54,898 nt of DNA from Streptomyces rugosispiralis (GTDB lineage Bacteria > Actinomycetota > Actinomycetes > Streptomycetales > Streptomycetaceae), in the NCBI RefSeq assembly GCF_024505145.1, contig NZ_JANIAA010000054.1:1-54898 (forward strand), given 5' to 3'. Under the pieces are notes generated by a model. The model did no database searches, was not told the origin of the DNA, and was given only the letters and a program-made list of their open reading frames with translations. The translations under genes and the position numbers were made by a program. Below are positions 1-8,991 of this stretch, piece after piece (the first letter of the stretch is position 1; each line of letters starts with the position of its first letter).

Positions 1-93
1 TGGGCGGCGATCACGCTGATGAGCCGCCGTCTCACTCGTGGGAAGAAGGACCGGGTCCCCCTCACTCGGTCCTTGGCCGCACGGGCCGCATGA
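1..93 (+). pseudogene. 3' end of a gene running in from the left, possibly a transposase
   Basis: Frame 1 is open from the first base to a TGA at 91-93 and encodes 30 residues rich in Arg and Ala (AAITLMSRRL, then a basic tail). This resembles the extreme C-terminus of IS5-type transposases of streptomycetes, but it is too short to be sure. The start lies outside the window. Nothing else in the first 300 bases looks coding. Confidence 0.3.
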
Positions 94-322
94 CCTTGAT
101 AACCCCCATACGAGTGATGTCTGGAATGGGCGCGACTGACCGTGGGCAGGCACGTCGGACGGTCGCCCGACAGCACTCTCCCCGCGGCGCCACCGGGCGG
201 CCTCACTACGACCGACGGTGCTCATGCCCCGCTCCAGGCAACCTCTAGCCCACGCGATCCTGCCGTCCTCAAGCTCTCCGGCATTCCTCGACGTCCGCGC
301 CAAGGTCCTGGATCTCCTCCAC

Positions 323-460
323 ATGACGCCCGAGCAGGATCGACGACTGAGCGGCCGGGCATGTGCCCGATGCGGTGTCACCGAGGGCCTGCACGAGGGC
401 GGAGAGGAAGAGGCGAGGCGAGCCTCACACATCCGGTCCGCGGACGCCTACGAGTGCTGA
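323..460 (+). CDS. small hypothetical protein with a CxxC motif, possibly a fragment
   Basis: A 45-codon ORF opens at an ATG (323) with MTPEQDRRLSGRACARCGV and stops at 458-460. The CARCG motif followed by TEGLHEGG resembles the small Cys-motif proteins often found beside XRE regulators in Streptomyces, such as the one at 40864 here. The tail is charged and lacks the expected second Cys/His pair, so it may be a truncated copy. The ORF is short and there is no clear ribosome binding site. From 461 to 753 no credible gene is seen. Confidence 0.25.
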   Translation: MTPEQDRRLSGRACARCGVTEGLHEGGEEEARRASHIRSADAYEC

Positions 461-753
461 AGAGGCAGCATGCAGAGGTCCAGGCCCACTGCCGGTTCCT
501 TGAACGGCTCCAGATCTATGCCACCGCCCCCAACCTCCTGTCCCTGAAGCATGCCGCTCGCTCCGGACGAGACGCGGGGGCAGCCAAGATCCGGGGCCTT
601 CCCCGGCAGCCGCAGCACCTTCCCTGAGTACGGCAGGACATCCCCGCTGTGCAAGCGCACGGCGTCCTGGCCGCTTAGACCAGCGGATCTCGATCTGCTA
701 CCAGATGCCCATGATGACGAAGGAGGAGACCGCCAGCTACACCAAGCACCAGC

Positions 754-1326
754 TCACCACCGTCGGCCGTTCGGACCCTTCCACTGCTCTCGGACGATCG
801 CGTACTCGACTGCGCGAAGGTCGGTCCCCGGCGGGAAATCGCTGGGGTCCGCACGGAAGTCGTGCACGTGCTGCAACCCGGCAGCGGCCATCGTCGCCCG
901 CGAGGCGGTGTTGTCCGCCGCTGTCATGGCGCAGATCCGGGTCAGCCCGAGGTCTTCGAACCCGTGCCGAATCAGCTCACGGGATCCCTCGCTGCCGAGT
1001 CCTTGCCGCCAGTGGCATCGCAGCAGCCGATACCCGAGTTCGCCCTGCCCTTCCGCCGGTTCCTGGTCGATGGGGCCCGGTGGCCGCAGAATCCAGTAGC
1101 CGGCAAAGTGCCCCTCGACGAACCCGGCCCAGTACCCCAGGCCCGCAGCCCGGTCTGCGTCCGCAAGAGCCTCGTGGAGCTCCTTCTCCACCTGTTGACG
1201 GGTGAGAGCCCCGCCCAGGTAGCGCATCACTTCGGGATCGGAATCGAGCTCGACCTGATACTCAAGATGCTCAGCGGACAGCGGAACCAGATGGACCCGT
1301 TCGGTATGCAAGATCGCTTGGGGCAT
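754..1326 (-). CDS. GNAT family N-acetyltransferase (RimJ/RimL type)
   Basis: A 190-residue protein that starts MPQAILHTERVHLVPLSAEH, the usual N-terminal strand of RimJ/RimL acetyltransferases (TERLxLxPL). GELGYRLLRCHWRQGLGSEG in the middle is the acetyl-CoA binding segment (Q/R-x-x-G-x-G/A), and NTASRATMAAAGLQ is the typical motif near the C-terminus. Family members move an acetyl group from acetyl-CoA to an amine of a protein or small molecule; the substrate cannot be told here. It stands alone on the minus strand with no operon partner. Length is normal for the family. Confidence 0.85.
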   Translation of the reverse strand: MPQAILHTERVHLVPLSAEHLEYQVELDSDPEVMRYLGGALTRQQVEKELHEALADADRAAGLGYWAGFVEGHFAGYWILRPPGPIDQEPAEGQGELGYRLLRCHWRQGLGSEGSRELIRHGFEDLGLTRICAMTAADNTASRATMAAAGLQHVHDFRADPSDFPPGTDLRAVEYAIVREQWKGPNGRRW

Positions 1327-1958
1327 GGCAACAAATATCTCAAACAGCTGACTAAAGGATCAAACAAATATTTCGGATGCTCGCGGCGCATCCTTATCGC
1401 GCCGCACCAGACGCCGCGCGCCCGTGCTCTGCACGAACGACAGGATTTACGACGCACGCCCTAGCTGCAGCCTGCCCCGCTCGGTCAACAACATCACCTG
1501 GCAGTTCCTCACGCGCGTCGCCATCACCGAGACGCACACGAGAGAGTGACGACGAAAGCGACACCATGTTCGCAACGGCCCCGGCGGCCTGAAGGCTACC
1601 AGGGGCCGTTGCAACTCGCCGCGCCGATAACCAGAGCGTCGCCTTCGTACCGTGCGGCATCTTCAGCGTCGCACTTTTGACGTGCCAGGTGCCATGCCCG
1701 CTGTTCCTCGGTCGTCAGCCACCTGGTCACAGGACCAGCCCTCAACGTGCGGGCCATGTACCCCCAGGGGACCGCGTCTACGGAGCTGGCGGGAGCCGGG
1801 CGGACATGCTCAGGCTCGTCTCACCCGGCCCTTGTCGTCACATTCCCCCTTGCCCTGCGAGTATCTCCCCTGGATGGCCAAGTGCCCGTCGCGGGCCGTT
1901 CTGCTCCTCGCCCGGCAGACCGGTCCACGTCGAGGACTCTCGGCCTGTGGCGACGGCA
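1327..1958. other. intergenic region without a recognisable gene
   Basis: About 630 bases between two minus-strand genes. Short ORFs occur on both strands but none has a plausible start, Streptomyces-like codon pattern or recognisable motif. The only clear structure is the inverted repeat at 1572-1612. Confidence 0.5.
1572..1612. terminator. inverted repeat, possible transcription terminator
   Basis: GCAACGGCCCC (1572-1582) is perfectly complementary to GGGGCCGTTGC (1602-1612), with a 19-nt loop. There is no T-tract. It lies about 350 nt beyond the stop of the gene at 1959-3437, in the direction of its transcription. Confidence 0.4.
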
Positions 1959-3437
1959 TCATGCCGAGCCGATCTTTGACGCCTCCTGGTTTCGTTGGTA
2001 GGCGGCGAGGAGGAAGAGCCAGATCTCGCTGACGGTCGGGAAGCAGGCGATCGCGTGCCTGAGCCGCTTGAGCGGGACCTCGCCGGCGACCGCGATGGTG
2101 GCCGAGTGCAGGAGCTCGCTGACGCCCGGGCCGACGAAGGTCGCTCCGAGCAGAATCTCCCGGTCGACGTCGACGACCAGCCGGGCGTGGCCACGGTAGC
2201 CGTCGGCGTAGAGGTTGGCGCCCTGGGCGGCGTTGAAGTCGAGGTCGACGGTCGTGATGCGGTGGCCTGCGTGCTCGGCCTGCTCTGCGGTCAGGCCCAC
2301 CGCGGCCGCTTCGGGGTCGGTGAAGAAGACCTGGGGTACGGCGTGCTGGTCGGCGGTGGTGGCGTGGTCGCCCCACGGGGCGTCGTCCAACAGCCGGCCG
2401 GCGGCGCGGGCGGCGATGGCATCGCCGGCGGTCCTGGCCTGGTACTTGCCCTGGTGGGTGAGCAGGGCGCGGCGGTTGACGTCGCCGAGCGCATAGAGCC
2501 AGTCACCGTCGACATCCTTGACCAGACAGGTGGTGTCCACGTCCAGCCAGGAGCCGGGGGTGAGGCCGACAGTGCCCAGCCCGATGTCGCTGGTGGCAGG
2601 GGTGCGGCCGGTGGCGAACAGCACCTCGTCGGCCTCCAGCTCACTGCCGTCGTCGAGGGTGAGGGTGACCGGGCCCTCGCGTTCCGGTCGGCTCAGAGCA
2701 GTCACCTGCACGCCGGTCCGTACGTCCGCGCTCGCCTCGCTCAGGCTCTGGGCGACCAGGTCGCCGGCGAAGGGCTCCAAGCGGGGGATTAGGCGGCGCC
2801 GGGCGAGCAGGGTGACCTGGGCGCCGAGGCCCTGCCAGAGGGTGGCCATCTCGACGCCTACTCCGCCGCCACCGACGACGGCGAGCCGGGCGGGCACGGT
2901 GCTGGAGTCGGTGCCGTGCCGGTTGGTCCAGGGGCGGGCCTCCTTGATGCCCGGTATATCGGGGAGATTCGGTCGGCTGCCGGTGGCGATGGCCACCGCG
3001 TGCCGGGCCGTAAGGGTCTGGCGTGTGCCGTCGTCACGGGTGACGGTGACCTGGCGTGGGCAGTCGAGGCGGCCGTGGCCGCGGAAGAGGTCGGCGCCGA
3101 TGGATTTGACCAACCGTGCTTGTCCGGAGTCGTCCCAGTCGGTGACGTAGCGGTTGCGGCGGGCAAAGACGCCGTCGGTGTCGGGACGGCCGGTGACGGC
3201 CTGCCGGGCGCCGTCCACCCGTCGCGCGTCAGCGACCGCGATGACCGGCCGCAGCAGAGCCTTGCTGGGCACGCACGCCCAGTAGGAGCATTCGCCGCCG
3301 ACGAGTTCCCGCTCCACGACGGCCACGGACAGCCCGGCCGCACGGGCGCGGTCGGCGACGTTCTGGCCGACCGGACCGGCGCCCACCACGACCACGTCGT
3401 AGGCGGTGACTTCCTGGTTTTCGGGTGATTCGCTCAT
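1959..3437 (-). CDS. NAD(P)/FAD-dependent pyridine nucleotide-disulfide oxidoreductase
   Basis: A 492-residue class I flavin disulfide reductase of the dihydrolipoamide dehydrogenase/mercuric reductase type. The FAD-binding Rossmann motif (VVVGAGPVGQ) is near residues 16-25 and the redox pair is in GGECSYWACVPSKAL (C50 and C55). A second GxGxxG for NAD(P) (VVGGGGVGVEMA) lies near residue 190, and the second FAD motif ends in YALGDV. The C-terminal dimerisation domain has FFTDPEAAAVGLT and HAIACFPTVSE. The usual HPT has become HAI, so the catalytic His region should be checked. It starts at an ATG and lies 141 nt downstream of an AhpD-like gene on the same strand, a possible redox partner. Lipoamide, thiol and metal substrates cannot be told apart. 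Confidence 0.9.
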   Translation of the reverse strand: MSESPENQEVTAYDVVVVGAGPVGQNVADRARAAGLSVAVVERELVGGECSYWACVPSKALLRPVIAVADARRVDGARQAVTGRPDTDGVFARRNRYVTDWDDSGQARLVKSIGADLFRGHGRLDCPRQVTVTRDDGTRQTLTARHAVAIATGSRPNLPDIPGIKEARPWTNRHGTDSSTVPARLAVVGGGGVGVEMATLWQGLGAQVTLLARRRLIPRLEPFAGDLVAQSLSEASADVRTGVQVTALSRPEREGPVTLTLDDGSELEADEVLFATGRTPATSDIGLGTVGLTPGSWLDVDTTCLVKDVDGDWLYALGDVNRRALLTHQGKYQARTAGDAIAARAAGRLLDDAPWGDHATTADQHAVPQVFFTDPEAAAVGLTAEQAEHAGHRITTVDLDFNAAQGANLYADGYRGHARLVVDVDREILLGATFVGPGVSELLHSATIAVAGEVPLKRLRHAIACFPTVSEIWLFLLAAYQRNQEASKIGSA

Positions 3438-3578
3438 TTGTTACCTCACATCACGATCGGAACGGATCCCGAGCTGTCCCCGGGATTGCCTGACAACGGT
3501 TGATGCCGCGTCCGTCGAGCGGGTCCTCACGCGTCCCGTCGCGGCCCGGGCCCGGCGGCTATCCAGGGACCGTAGTGA

Positions 3579-4125
3579 TCAGTTGTGAGTGCGCGGGGTG
3601 ACGGCCGCCCACTCGTTGTCGGTGTCGGCGAGGAGGTTGAAGTAGTTGGTGAGGATGTTCAGCGCCGGATTGCCCACGACCTCGGCCATCTCGGTGTCGG
3701 TGACGCGGGCCCGGGCTGCTTTCAGCTGCGTCTCGTCGATGCTGCCGCGGCTGTGGGAGATGGCGCCGGAGAGGGCAATCAGTGCGGCGGTGTGCGGGTC
3801 GGAGGACTCGGCGTCGCGGGCCCGCTCCAGTGCCTCGGCGTCGACCTTGGCGACGTGCGCCCCTATGTAGATGTGGGCGGACAGGCAGTACTCGCAATTG
3901 TTGTACTGGGCGGTGGCGATCGCCAGCCGTTCACGGACGGGGGCGGGGATCACGCCCTCGCTCAGTGTGTCGGACAGCGCCAGCCAGCCGTTGACCAGTG
4001 CGGGGCTGTTGGCCATGACCTTGGTCGTGTTTGGGACGGAGCCGAGGGTCTTGCGGACCTGGGCGAGGGCTTCGAGGCGCGGCGCCGGTCGCCTCGGCGG
4101 GCTGGGTCTGAGGAAGCCGTGACAT
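3579..4125 (-). CDS. carboxymuconolactone decarboxylase/AhpD-like protein with an apparent frameshift
   Basis: The main reading frame encodes an AhpD-like domain with the CxxC of NNCEYCLSAHIYIG, the peroxidase-associated thiol motif of this family. The conserved family N-terminus MSRLPQTQPAEATG begins at an ATG at 4125 in a different frame. Removing one base near 4075-4085 joins them as ATGA-RLEALAQVRKTLGSVPN, the normal family sequence. The longer uncorrected ORF extends to 4238 but its extra residues look random. AhpD-like proteins reduce peroxidase partners or act in antioxidant defence; the flavin disulfide reductase encoded downstream could supply electrons, which is inference. Either an assembly error or a real inactivating indel explains the break. 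Confidence 0.75.
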
Positions 4126-4768
4126 GGAGGACTCCATGGGGTGGGTCGCCCAGGTGGCTTCCCGAGCATGAACGGCTCGCCATTGGGCGGCCCATCTCGC
4201 CGCGCGACGCAAGCCGGAAGTGCATCCGTGTGCTGCATGGATCATGTAACCGCGAGATGAGCGCAGTTCCTCTCCCGTGGCCATACGCCTCGCGAGGAGC
4301 GGTCATAAGCTCCGCTTCTGACCGGCGCCCGGGCCGCCCGGACCGCCCGGAGCGTGTGCGGCGCTCTGAACGACGCAGCGGGCTCCGGAGAAAATGGGGC
4401 CTCGGATCCGTCTGTGGCCAAGTCGCGCTCTTTGGAAGGCGCGGGCTTGGGGACTCGGGTCACCTCACGGAGGAGGCGACGGGGCCACAGGACACGGGAC
4501 CGCCCGCGCTCCCGTTCAACCCCTCACTTTCCGGATGCTGAGTGGGCAGAGACTTCGACGCGTTCCGGGGCGAATAAAGGTTCGGTTTATGGCAGCCAGA
4601 AGCGGGGACGATCGCGGATCGGAATTCTCTGATGAGGCCAGGAATTGGAAAGGCTGAACCGCTCTAGGGTCGGCTTGCCGGAATTCGGAAGGCGCCTGAG
4701 AGTAGGCACGACATATTTCGTACCCAATGGCTGCGGGGCCGTACCGGTCCTGTGGGAAGGTGCTTCTC
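4126..4768. other. divergent intergenic region, no gene recognised
   Basis: About 640 bases separate the minus-strand AhpD-like gene from the plus-strand SDR gene. ORFs here are short and lack motifs. The final 60 bases before the SDR contain an AT-richer patch (around 4705-4720) that could hold its promoter, and GGGAAGG at 4752-4758 serves as ribosome binding site. Confidence 0.4.
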
Positions 4769-5518
4769 ATGCAGTTCGAAAATCAGACCGCTCTCGTCAC
4801 CGGCAGCACGTCGGGCATCGGTCGCGAGACGGCTCTCCTGCTGGCCCGGGAGGGCGCGTTCACCATTGTCTCCGGCCGCAATGCCGCCAAGGGCACGGAG
4901 ACCGTCGCGGCTATCGAGGCCGCTGGTGGCAAGGCCAGGTTCATCGCAGCAGACCTCAGCGATCTGGATTCGGTCCGGCACTTGGCCGACGAGGCCGGTG
5001 AGGTGGACATCCTGGTCAACAATGCCGGCGCCTACCCATTCGCCCCCACGCTCGAGCAGAGCCTGGACACCTTCGAGACCATGCTCGACACCAACGTGCG
5101 CGGCACCTACTTCCTCACCCAGACACTGGTAGCCAAGATGGCGGCCAAGGGATCCGGCAGCGTCGTCAGTGTCACCACGGTCGCCGGTCTGACCGGCATG
5201 GCCGGCACGTCCGTGTACGGCGCCTCGAAGGCGGCCGTGGACTCGTTCACCCGCGCCTGGGCCGTCGAGTTCGGCAAGCGTGGAGTGCGCTTCAACGCGG
5301 TCGCCCCCGGCCACACGGACACCGAGAACGTGGCGAACATGGTCGGCCAGGAGGACTTCGAGGCGTTGGGGGCGAAGGTGCCGCTGGGACGCCTTGGCGC
5401 GGCTCGCGAGATCGCCGAAGCCATCGTCTTCCTTGCCTCGCCCCGTGCCGCCTACATCACCGGCGTCACCCTCCCCGTGGACGGCGGCTTCATGGCCCTG
5501 GGCCCCACCGAACAGTAA
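4769..5518 (+). CDS. SDR family NAD(P)-dependent oxidoreductase
   Basis: Classical short-chain dehydrogenase of 249 residues. TGSTSGIG (residues 11-18) is the cofactor glycine motif, NNAG (84-87) the structural motif and Y150-GAS-K154 the catalytic pair. The C-terminus has ITGVTLPVDGG, as usual. I start at the ATG at 4769 (MQFENQTALVTG) because GGGAAGG sits just upstream and the longer reading adds no conserved residues. Substrate unknown. It is followed by a LysR gene on the same strand and two further SDR genes nearby, suggesting a small redox or detoxification module under LysR control (inference). Confidence 0.9.
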   Translation: MQFENQTALVTGSTSGIGRETALLLAREGAFTIVSGRNAAKGTETVAAIEAAGGKARFIAADLSDLDSVRHLADEAGEVDILVNNAGAYPFAPTLEQSLDTFETMLDTNVRGTYFLTQTLVAKMAAKGSGSVVSVTTVAGLTGMAGTSVYGASKAAVDSFTRAWAVEFGKRGVRFNAVAPGHTDTENVANMVGQEDFEALGAKVPLGRLGAAREIAEAIVFLASPRAAYITGVTLPVDGGFMALGPTEQ

Positions 5519-5699
5519 GTGACGCAAGGCCACGAGGCCGTGGGGCGGCGCTGCGCCCCGCAGCCCATGCGGCCTTGGCCACGCCTTGGCGGCATTGCGC
5601 AGCTCCGGCCCCCGCCCCGCGCACGACGCGGGGCGGTCTGCCGTTCTCGCTGTCGTCGGTATGGCGGTATGGCAGCGGCTGTAGCCTCCGCACCGGACG

Positions 5700-5714
5700 T
5701 TATGGGCGCCATAA
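5700..5714 (+). promoter_or_regulatory. candidate LysR-type operator
   Basis: TTATGG-GCG-CCATAA is a perfect 6-bp inverted repeat with a 3-bp centre, matching the T-N11-A pattern of LysR-type regulator sites. It lies 55 bases upstream of the LysR gene start, the usual position for autoregulation. Sequence pattern only. Confidence 0.45.
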
Positions 5715-5769
5715 GGCAAGGCTGTGGCCGGTCGTGGATCCGGCGTATTTGGCGTGATGCGATGGGGGC

Positions 5770-6669
5770 ATGGAGTTGCGGGAGTTGCACGCCTTTGTGG
5801 CAGTGGTCGAGGAGGGCGGCTTCTCGGCCGCGGCCCGGCGGTTGCACGTCAGCCAGCCGGCGCTGTCCCAGACGGTCGGTGGTCTGGAGCGGGAGCTGAG
5901 GGTGAAGCTGCTGGTGCGCAGCAGCACCGGCGTGCGGCCCACGGATGCGGGCGTCACCCTGCTCGGGGAGGCGCGTGCGCTGCTTGCCCGGCGTGATCAG
6001 GCATTGCGGGCGATGGCCCGGTACGTCGGCGGGGGTGGCGGCGTGCTGCGGATCGGCATTCCGCTGGAGTTCCCCTCGCGGCTGCTGAGTCCCGCGCTCA
6101 CGGAGCTGGCCGAAGCCTGCCCTGATACCCGGGTGCAGGCCCGCCATCTGTCCACGTCCGAGCAGCTGGCCGCGCTGCACGCCGGCGAACTGGACCTGGG
6201 GCTGCTGCGGGAGCGTCCGGCCGGGCAGGAGTTCGACGCGATGCTGGTCAACACCGAACGGCTGGGCGTGCTCGTGGCCGCCGAGCAGGCGGCGGAGCTG
6301 TCCGGGCCGGAGGGGATCACGCTGGATGCGCTGGCCGGGCTGGAATGGGTGGCGTTTCCGCGCTCGGACAGCCGCGCCTGGTACGACGAGCTGACGGCGA
6401 TCCTGCGCACCCACGGCCTCGGCCTTGGAGCTCAGGCGCCGGAGGGGCAGCGGCTGATCGCCGAGGTGAAACTGGCGGCCGTCAGTGCTGGGCGGGCCTT
6501 CGCGCTGGCCCCGCCGGACTGGTCGCAGCCCATTCCCGAGGGTGTGGCGTGGTCGCCGCTGGTCGGGCACCCTCTCATTCGCCGTACATGGGCGGTGTGG
6601 CCGGCGGATTCGCGGCGGCAGGATCTGGGACGCCTGATCGCCGCGTTCGAGCAGCCGTCCACCGGCTGA
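5770..6669 (+). CDS. LysR family transcriptional regulator
   Basis: A 299-residue LysR-type regulator. The N-terminal winged HTH reads MELRELHAFVAVVEEGGFSA then ARRLHVSQPALSQTVGGLER, which is the family signature; the linker and periplasmic-binding-like effector domain follow from about residue 90. The start ATG follows GGGGGC. Neighbours are SDR genes on both sides, which are its likely targets. It converges with the next minus-strand SDR gene, leaving only 37 bases between stops. The inducer is unknown. Confidence 0.92.
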   Translation: MELRELHAFVAVVEEGGFSAAARRLHVSQPALSQTVGGLERELRVKLLVRSSTGVRPTDAGVTLLGEARALLARRDQALRAMARYVGGGGGVLRIGIPLEFPSRLLSPALTELAEACPDTRVQARHLSTSEQLAALHAGELDLGLLRERPAGQEFDAMLVNTERLGVLVAAEQAAELSGPEGITLDALAGLEWVAFPRSDSRAWYDELTAILRTHGLGLGAQAPEGQRLIAEVKLAAVSAGRAFALAPPDWSQPIPEGVAWSPLVGHPLIRRTWAVWPADSRRQDLGRLIAAFEQPSTG

Positions 6670-6706
6670 CCGTCGCGGCGGCGAGGCGGCTGGGCGATGT
6701 GTGGGG

Positions 6707-7462
6707 TCAGACGGCGGTGCGCCCGCCGTCGACGGGCAGGACCGCGCCCTGTACGAAGCTGCTTGCCCCGTCGTCGGCGAGGTACACGATCGCCGCCGCG
6801 ATCTCCGCGGCCGACGCCGGCCGTCCGGCAGGCGCCTGAGCAGCCAGGCTTTGCAGGTCCTCCTCCGCCTCAGCGGTGGTCTCGGTGCGGGTGGGACCGA
6901 CCTGTACGACGTTGACCCGCACTCCCTGTGGGCCGTACTCAGCTGCCCATGCCTTGGTCAGGAGGTTCACGGCGGCCTTACTCGACCCGTACAACGCCAT
7001 GCCCGAGAAGCCGAGCGCGGCCGCCATGGTGCTCACGTTGACGATCGCTCCGCCGCCCCGGTCGGCCATCCCCGGGGCGAGTTCGGCCACCAGGTAGAAC
7101 GGGGCCTTGACGTTGAGCGCGTACACCGCGTCGAAGAGGCGTTCCTCCGTGTCCTTCGTCGGCCCGAAAGGGTAGATCCCCGCGTTGTTGACCAGGACGT
7201 CGACCCGGCCGCCGCCCAGCCCCAGGGCGTCGTGTGCAAGCCGTCGTACCGCCTGGGCGTCGCGCAGATCGGCGCTCACGAAGTCTGCCTTCCCGCCACG
7301 CCCCCGGATCGCCCCGATGACGCTCTCGCCACGGGTGGGATCACGGCCGGCCACCAGCACGTGCGCGCCGCGCTCGGCCAGCGCCTCCGCTGTCGCAGCT
7401 CCGATGCCGCTGGTTGCCCCGGTCACGAGCGCGACCTTCCCCTGCAGGGACGCAGACGTCAT
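6707..7462 (-). CDS. SDR family oxidoreductase
   Basis: A 251-residue classical SDR: TGATSGIG at 14-21, NNAG at 92-95, Y158-GSS-K162 and C-terminal VQGAVLPVDGG. The ATG at 7462 is chosen (MTSASLQGKVALVTG) because GGAAGGAATC lies just upstream, whereas the open frame extends to 7612 without conserved residues. It resembles the SDR at 4769 (both have NNAG-Y/I-YPF), so the two may be paralogues. It is divergent from the SDR at 7901. Substrate unknown. Confidence 0.9.
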   Translation of the reverse strand: MTSASLQGKVALVTGATSGIGAATAEALAERGAHVLVAGRDPTRGESVIGAIRGRGGKADFVSADLRDAQAVRRLAHDALGLGGGRVDVLVNNAGIYPFGPTKDTEERLFDAVYALNVKAPFYLVAELAPGMADRGGGAIVNVSTMAAALGFSGMALYGSSKAAVNLLTKAWAAEYGPQGVRVNVVQVGPTRTETTAEAEEDLQSLAAQAPAGRPASAAEIAAAIVYLADDGASSFVQGAVLPVDGGRTAV

Positions 7463-7900
7463 GGCTGATTCCTTCCGCCGATGTCGAGATACGCGATCGG
7501 TGTACGGGCACAGAACGGCCGCTGTATCGGGGACCACGCCCCACCCCTGAGGAGGGGACATCAAGGCACAGCAGGTACGGCCGTCGCACTTCCACAGCAT
7601 CACCGCCGACAAGGCCCCGCAACTGCTCCGGGGCAGGGCGCTCAGTCGAGAACGCGGAACTCAGCGCAGTCAGCCGAACGGAGTAACTGCCGACAGATTC
7701 TCCAGACGGCACACGGCGGGCTTATACCAGCCATCACGACGGCCTATGGCCTACACGGAATCCCACCGGACAAGCGAACGCTATAACCGCTCGGCAGGCC
7801 ACGGGGTGGCCTGGCACCCGGCCGGAAAAGTCGGCACCGATTTCGAAGCCGGGTCCCTATCTCGCATGCAGCGAATTCCAAGACGGAGTGGAAAAGAACC
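7463..7900. other. divergent intergenic region between two SDR genes
   Basis: About 440 bases with no credible ORF. It must hold promoters for both flanking SDR genes. An imperfect AT-rich patch (CTATAACC near 7782) and ribosome binding sites beside each start are the only signals seen. Confidence 0.4.
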
Positions 7901-8665
7901 ATGGGAATGTTGGACGGCAAGGTTGCTCTGATCACCGGGGGAACGTCCGGGATCGGCCGGGTCAGCGCGCTCCTGTTCGCACAGGAAGGTGCGAAGGTGG
8001 CGATCACCGGCCGCCGGGAGGACGCGGGCCAGGACGTGGTCGAGGAGATCACGCGGAGCGGCGGCGAGGCACTGTTCGTTAAGGCCGACGCCACGGACTT
8101 CGGCGGCGCGAGGGACGTGGTGCGGCAGGTCGTCGACCACTTCGGCCGCCTCGACCTGGCCTTCAACAACGCCGGCACCGCCGCGGTCGGCCCGCTGACC
8201 GAGCTGGACGAGAAGGCTTGGGACCACCTGATGGACGGCAATCTGAAGGGTACGTTCTTCTACCTACAGGCCGAGGCCGACGAGATGAAGCGACAGGGCG
8301 AGGGTGGAGCGATCGTCGTCAATGGATCGGTATTCGCCGAACTCGGCACACCGGGCATCTCCATCTACAGCGCCAGCAAGGGCGGCGTCGCCGCACTCGC
8401 CCGCGCGGCGGCGGTGGAGCTCGGGCCCGACGCAATCCGGGTCAACACCGTGAACCCGACCATCATCCGCACACCGCTGACCGAGGGCGGCATCACGAAG
8501 AAGGAGGACGGCTCCGAGCACCACCCGCACGGAGAGAACATCCCCCTCGGCCGCGTCGGCGAGGCGCACGAGGTCGCCCAGGTGGTTCTCTTCCTCCTGT
8601 CCGACCGGGCCTCCTTCGTCACCGGACAGTCGGTCATGGTGGACGGCGGACAGAGCGTCAACTGA
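7901..8665 (+). CDS. SDR family oxidoreductase (glucose 1-dehydrogenase-like)
   Basis: A 254-residue SDR with TGGTSGIG (12-19), FNNAG (88-92), Y156-SAS-K160 and a C-terminal VTGQSVMVDGG. The long loop after NPTIIRTPLTEGG, containing charged residues and HHPHG, is somewhat longer than in the two other SDRs here. The start ATG fits the conserved MLDGKVALITGG opening. It ends 7 bases before a strong hairpin terminator. The physiological substrate cannot be predicted. Confidence 0.9.
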   Translation: MGMLDGKVALITGGTSGIGRVSALLFAQEGAKVAITGRREDAGQDVVEEITRSGGEALFVKADATDFGGARDVVRQVVDHFGRLDLAFNNAGTAAVGPLTELDEKAWDHLMDGNLKGTFFYLQAEADEMKRQGEGGAIVVNGSVFAELGTPGISIYSASKGGVAALARAAAVELGPDAIRVNTVNPTIIRTPLTEGGITKKEDGSEHHPHGENIPLGRVGEAHEVAQVVLFLLSDRASFVTGQSVMVDGGQSVN

Positions 8666-8672
8666 CCCGAAA

Positions 8673-8716
8673 CGAAGCGCCCCGTGTCCTGTTCGACCAG
8701 GACACGGGGCGCTTCG
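8673..8716. terminator. 19-bp perfect hairpin, bidirectional terminator
   Basis: CGAAGCGCCCCGTGTCCTG (8673-8691) and its exact complement (8698-8716) flank a 6-nt loop. It lies just after the SDR stop and just after the stop of the opposing SDR remnant at 8730, so it probably served two convergent genes. No U-tract, as is usual in Streptomyces. Confidence 0.8.
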
Positions 8717-8729
8717 CTGTCGGGATCGG

Positions 8730-8912
8730 TCATCCCACACTCGCACCGCAGTCGACGCGCAGGGTCGGGCCGGTGATGAATCTGGCGTCCTCGGAGAGCA
8801 GGAAGCAGACCCCCGGTACCGGTCAGCACCAGCACCAGCACCCGGTTGTCCCGGTCCTCGCCGATCTCGTACAACGCGCGGGGGAAGTCGGTGTGCAGCC
8901 GACCCGTAAAGG
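8730..8912 (-). pseudogene. fused fragments: enoyl-CoA hydratase-like piece joined to an SDR C-terminus
   Basis: Reading down the minus strand, FTGRLHTDFPRALYEIGED then NRVLVLVLTGTG (about 8910-8812) looks like the N-terminal crotonase region of enoyl-CoA hydratases. In another frame, starting at about 8816, VCFLLSEDARFITGPTLRVD followed by CGASVG and TGA (8730-8732) is a typical SDR C-terminus (FLxSxxARFITGxxxxVDxG). The two meet at a GTACCGGGGGTC junction. These are dead remnants of two genes fused by deletion. The SDR piece is convincing; the crotonase piece is tentative. Confidence 0.45.
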
Positions 8913-8991
8913 TAGACGGCCGTCGACCGCCGGTCGACACCAGCCACCCACCGAGCCCCGCACTCAGGGGAGGGGATGAGAAACAGCTTCT

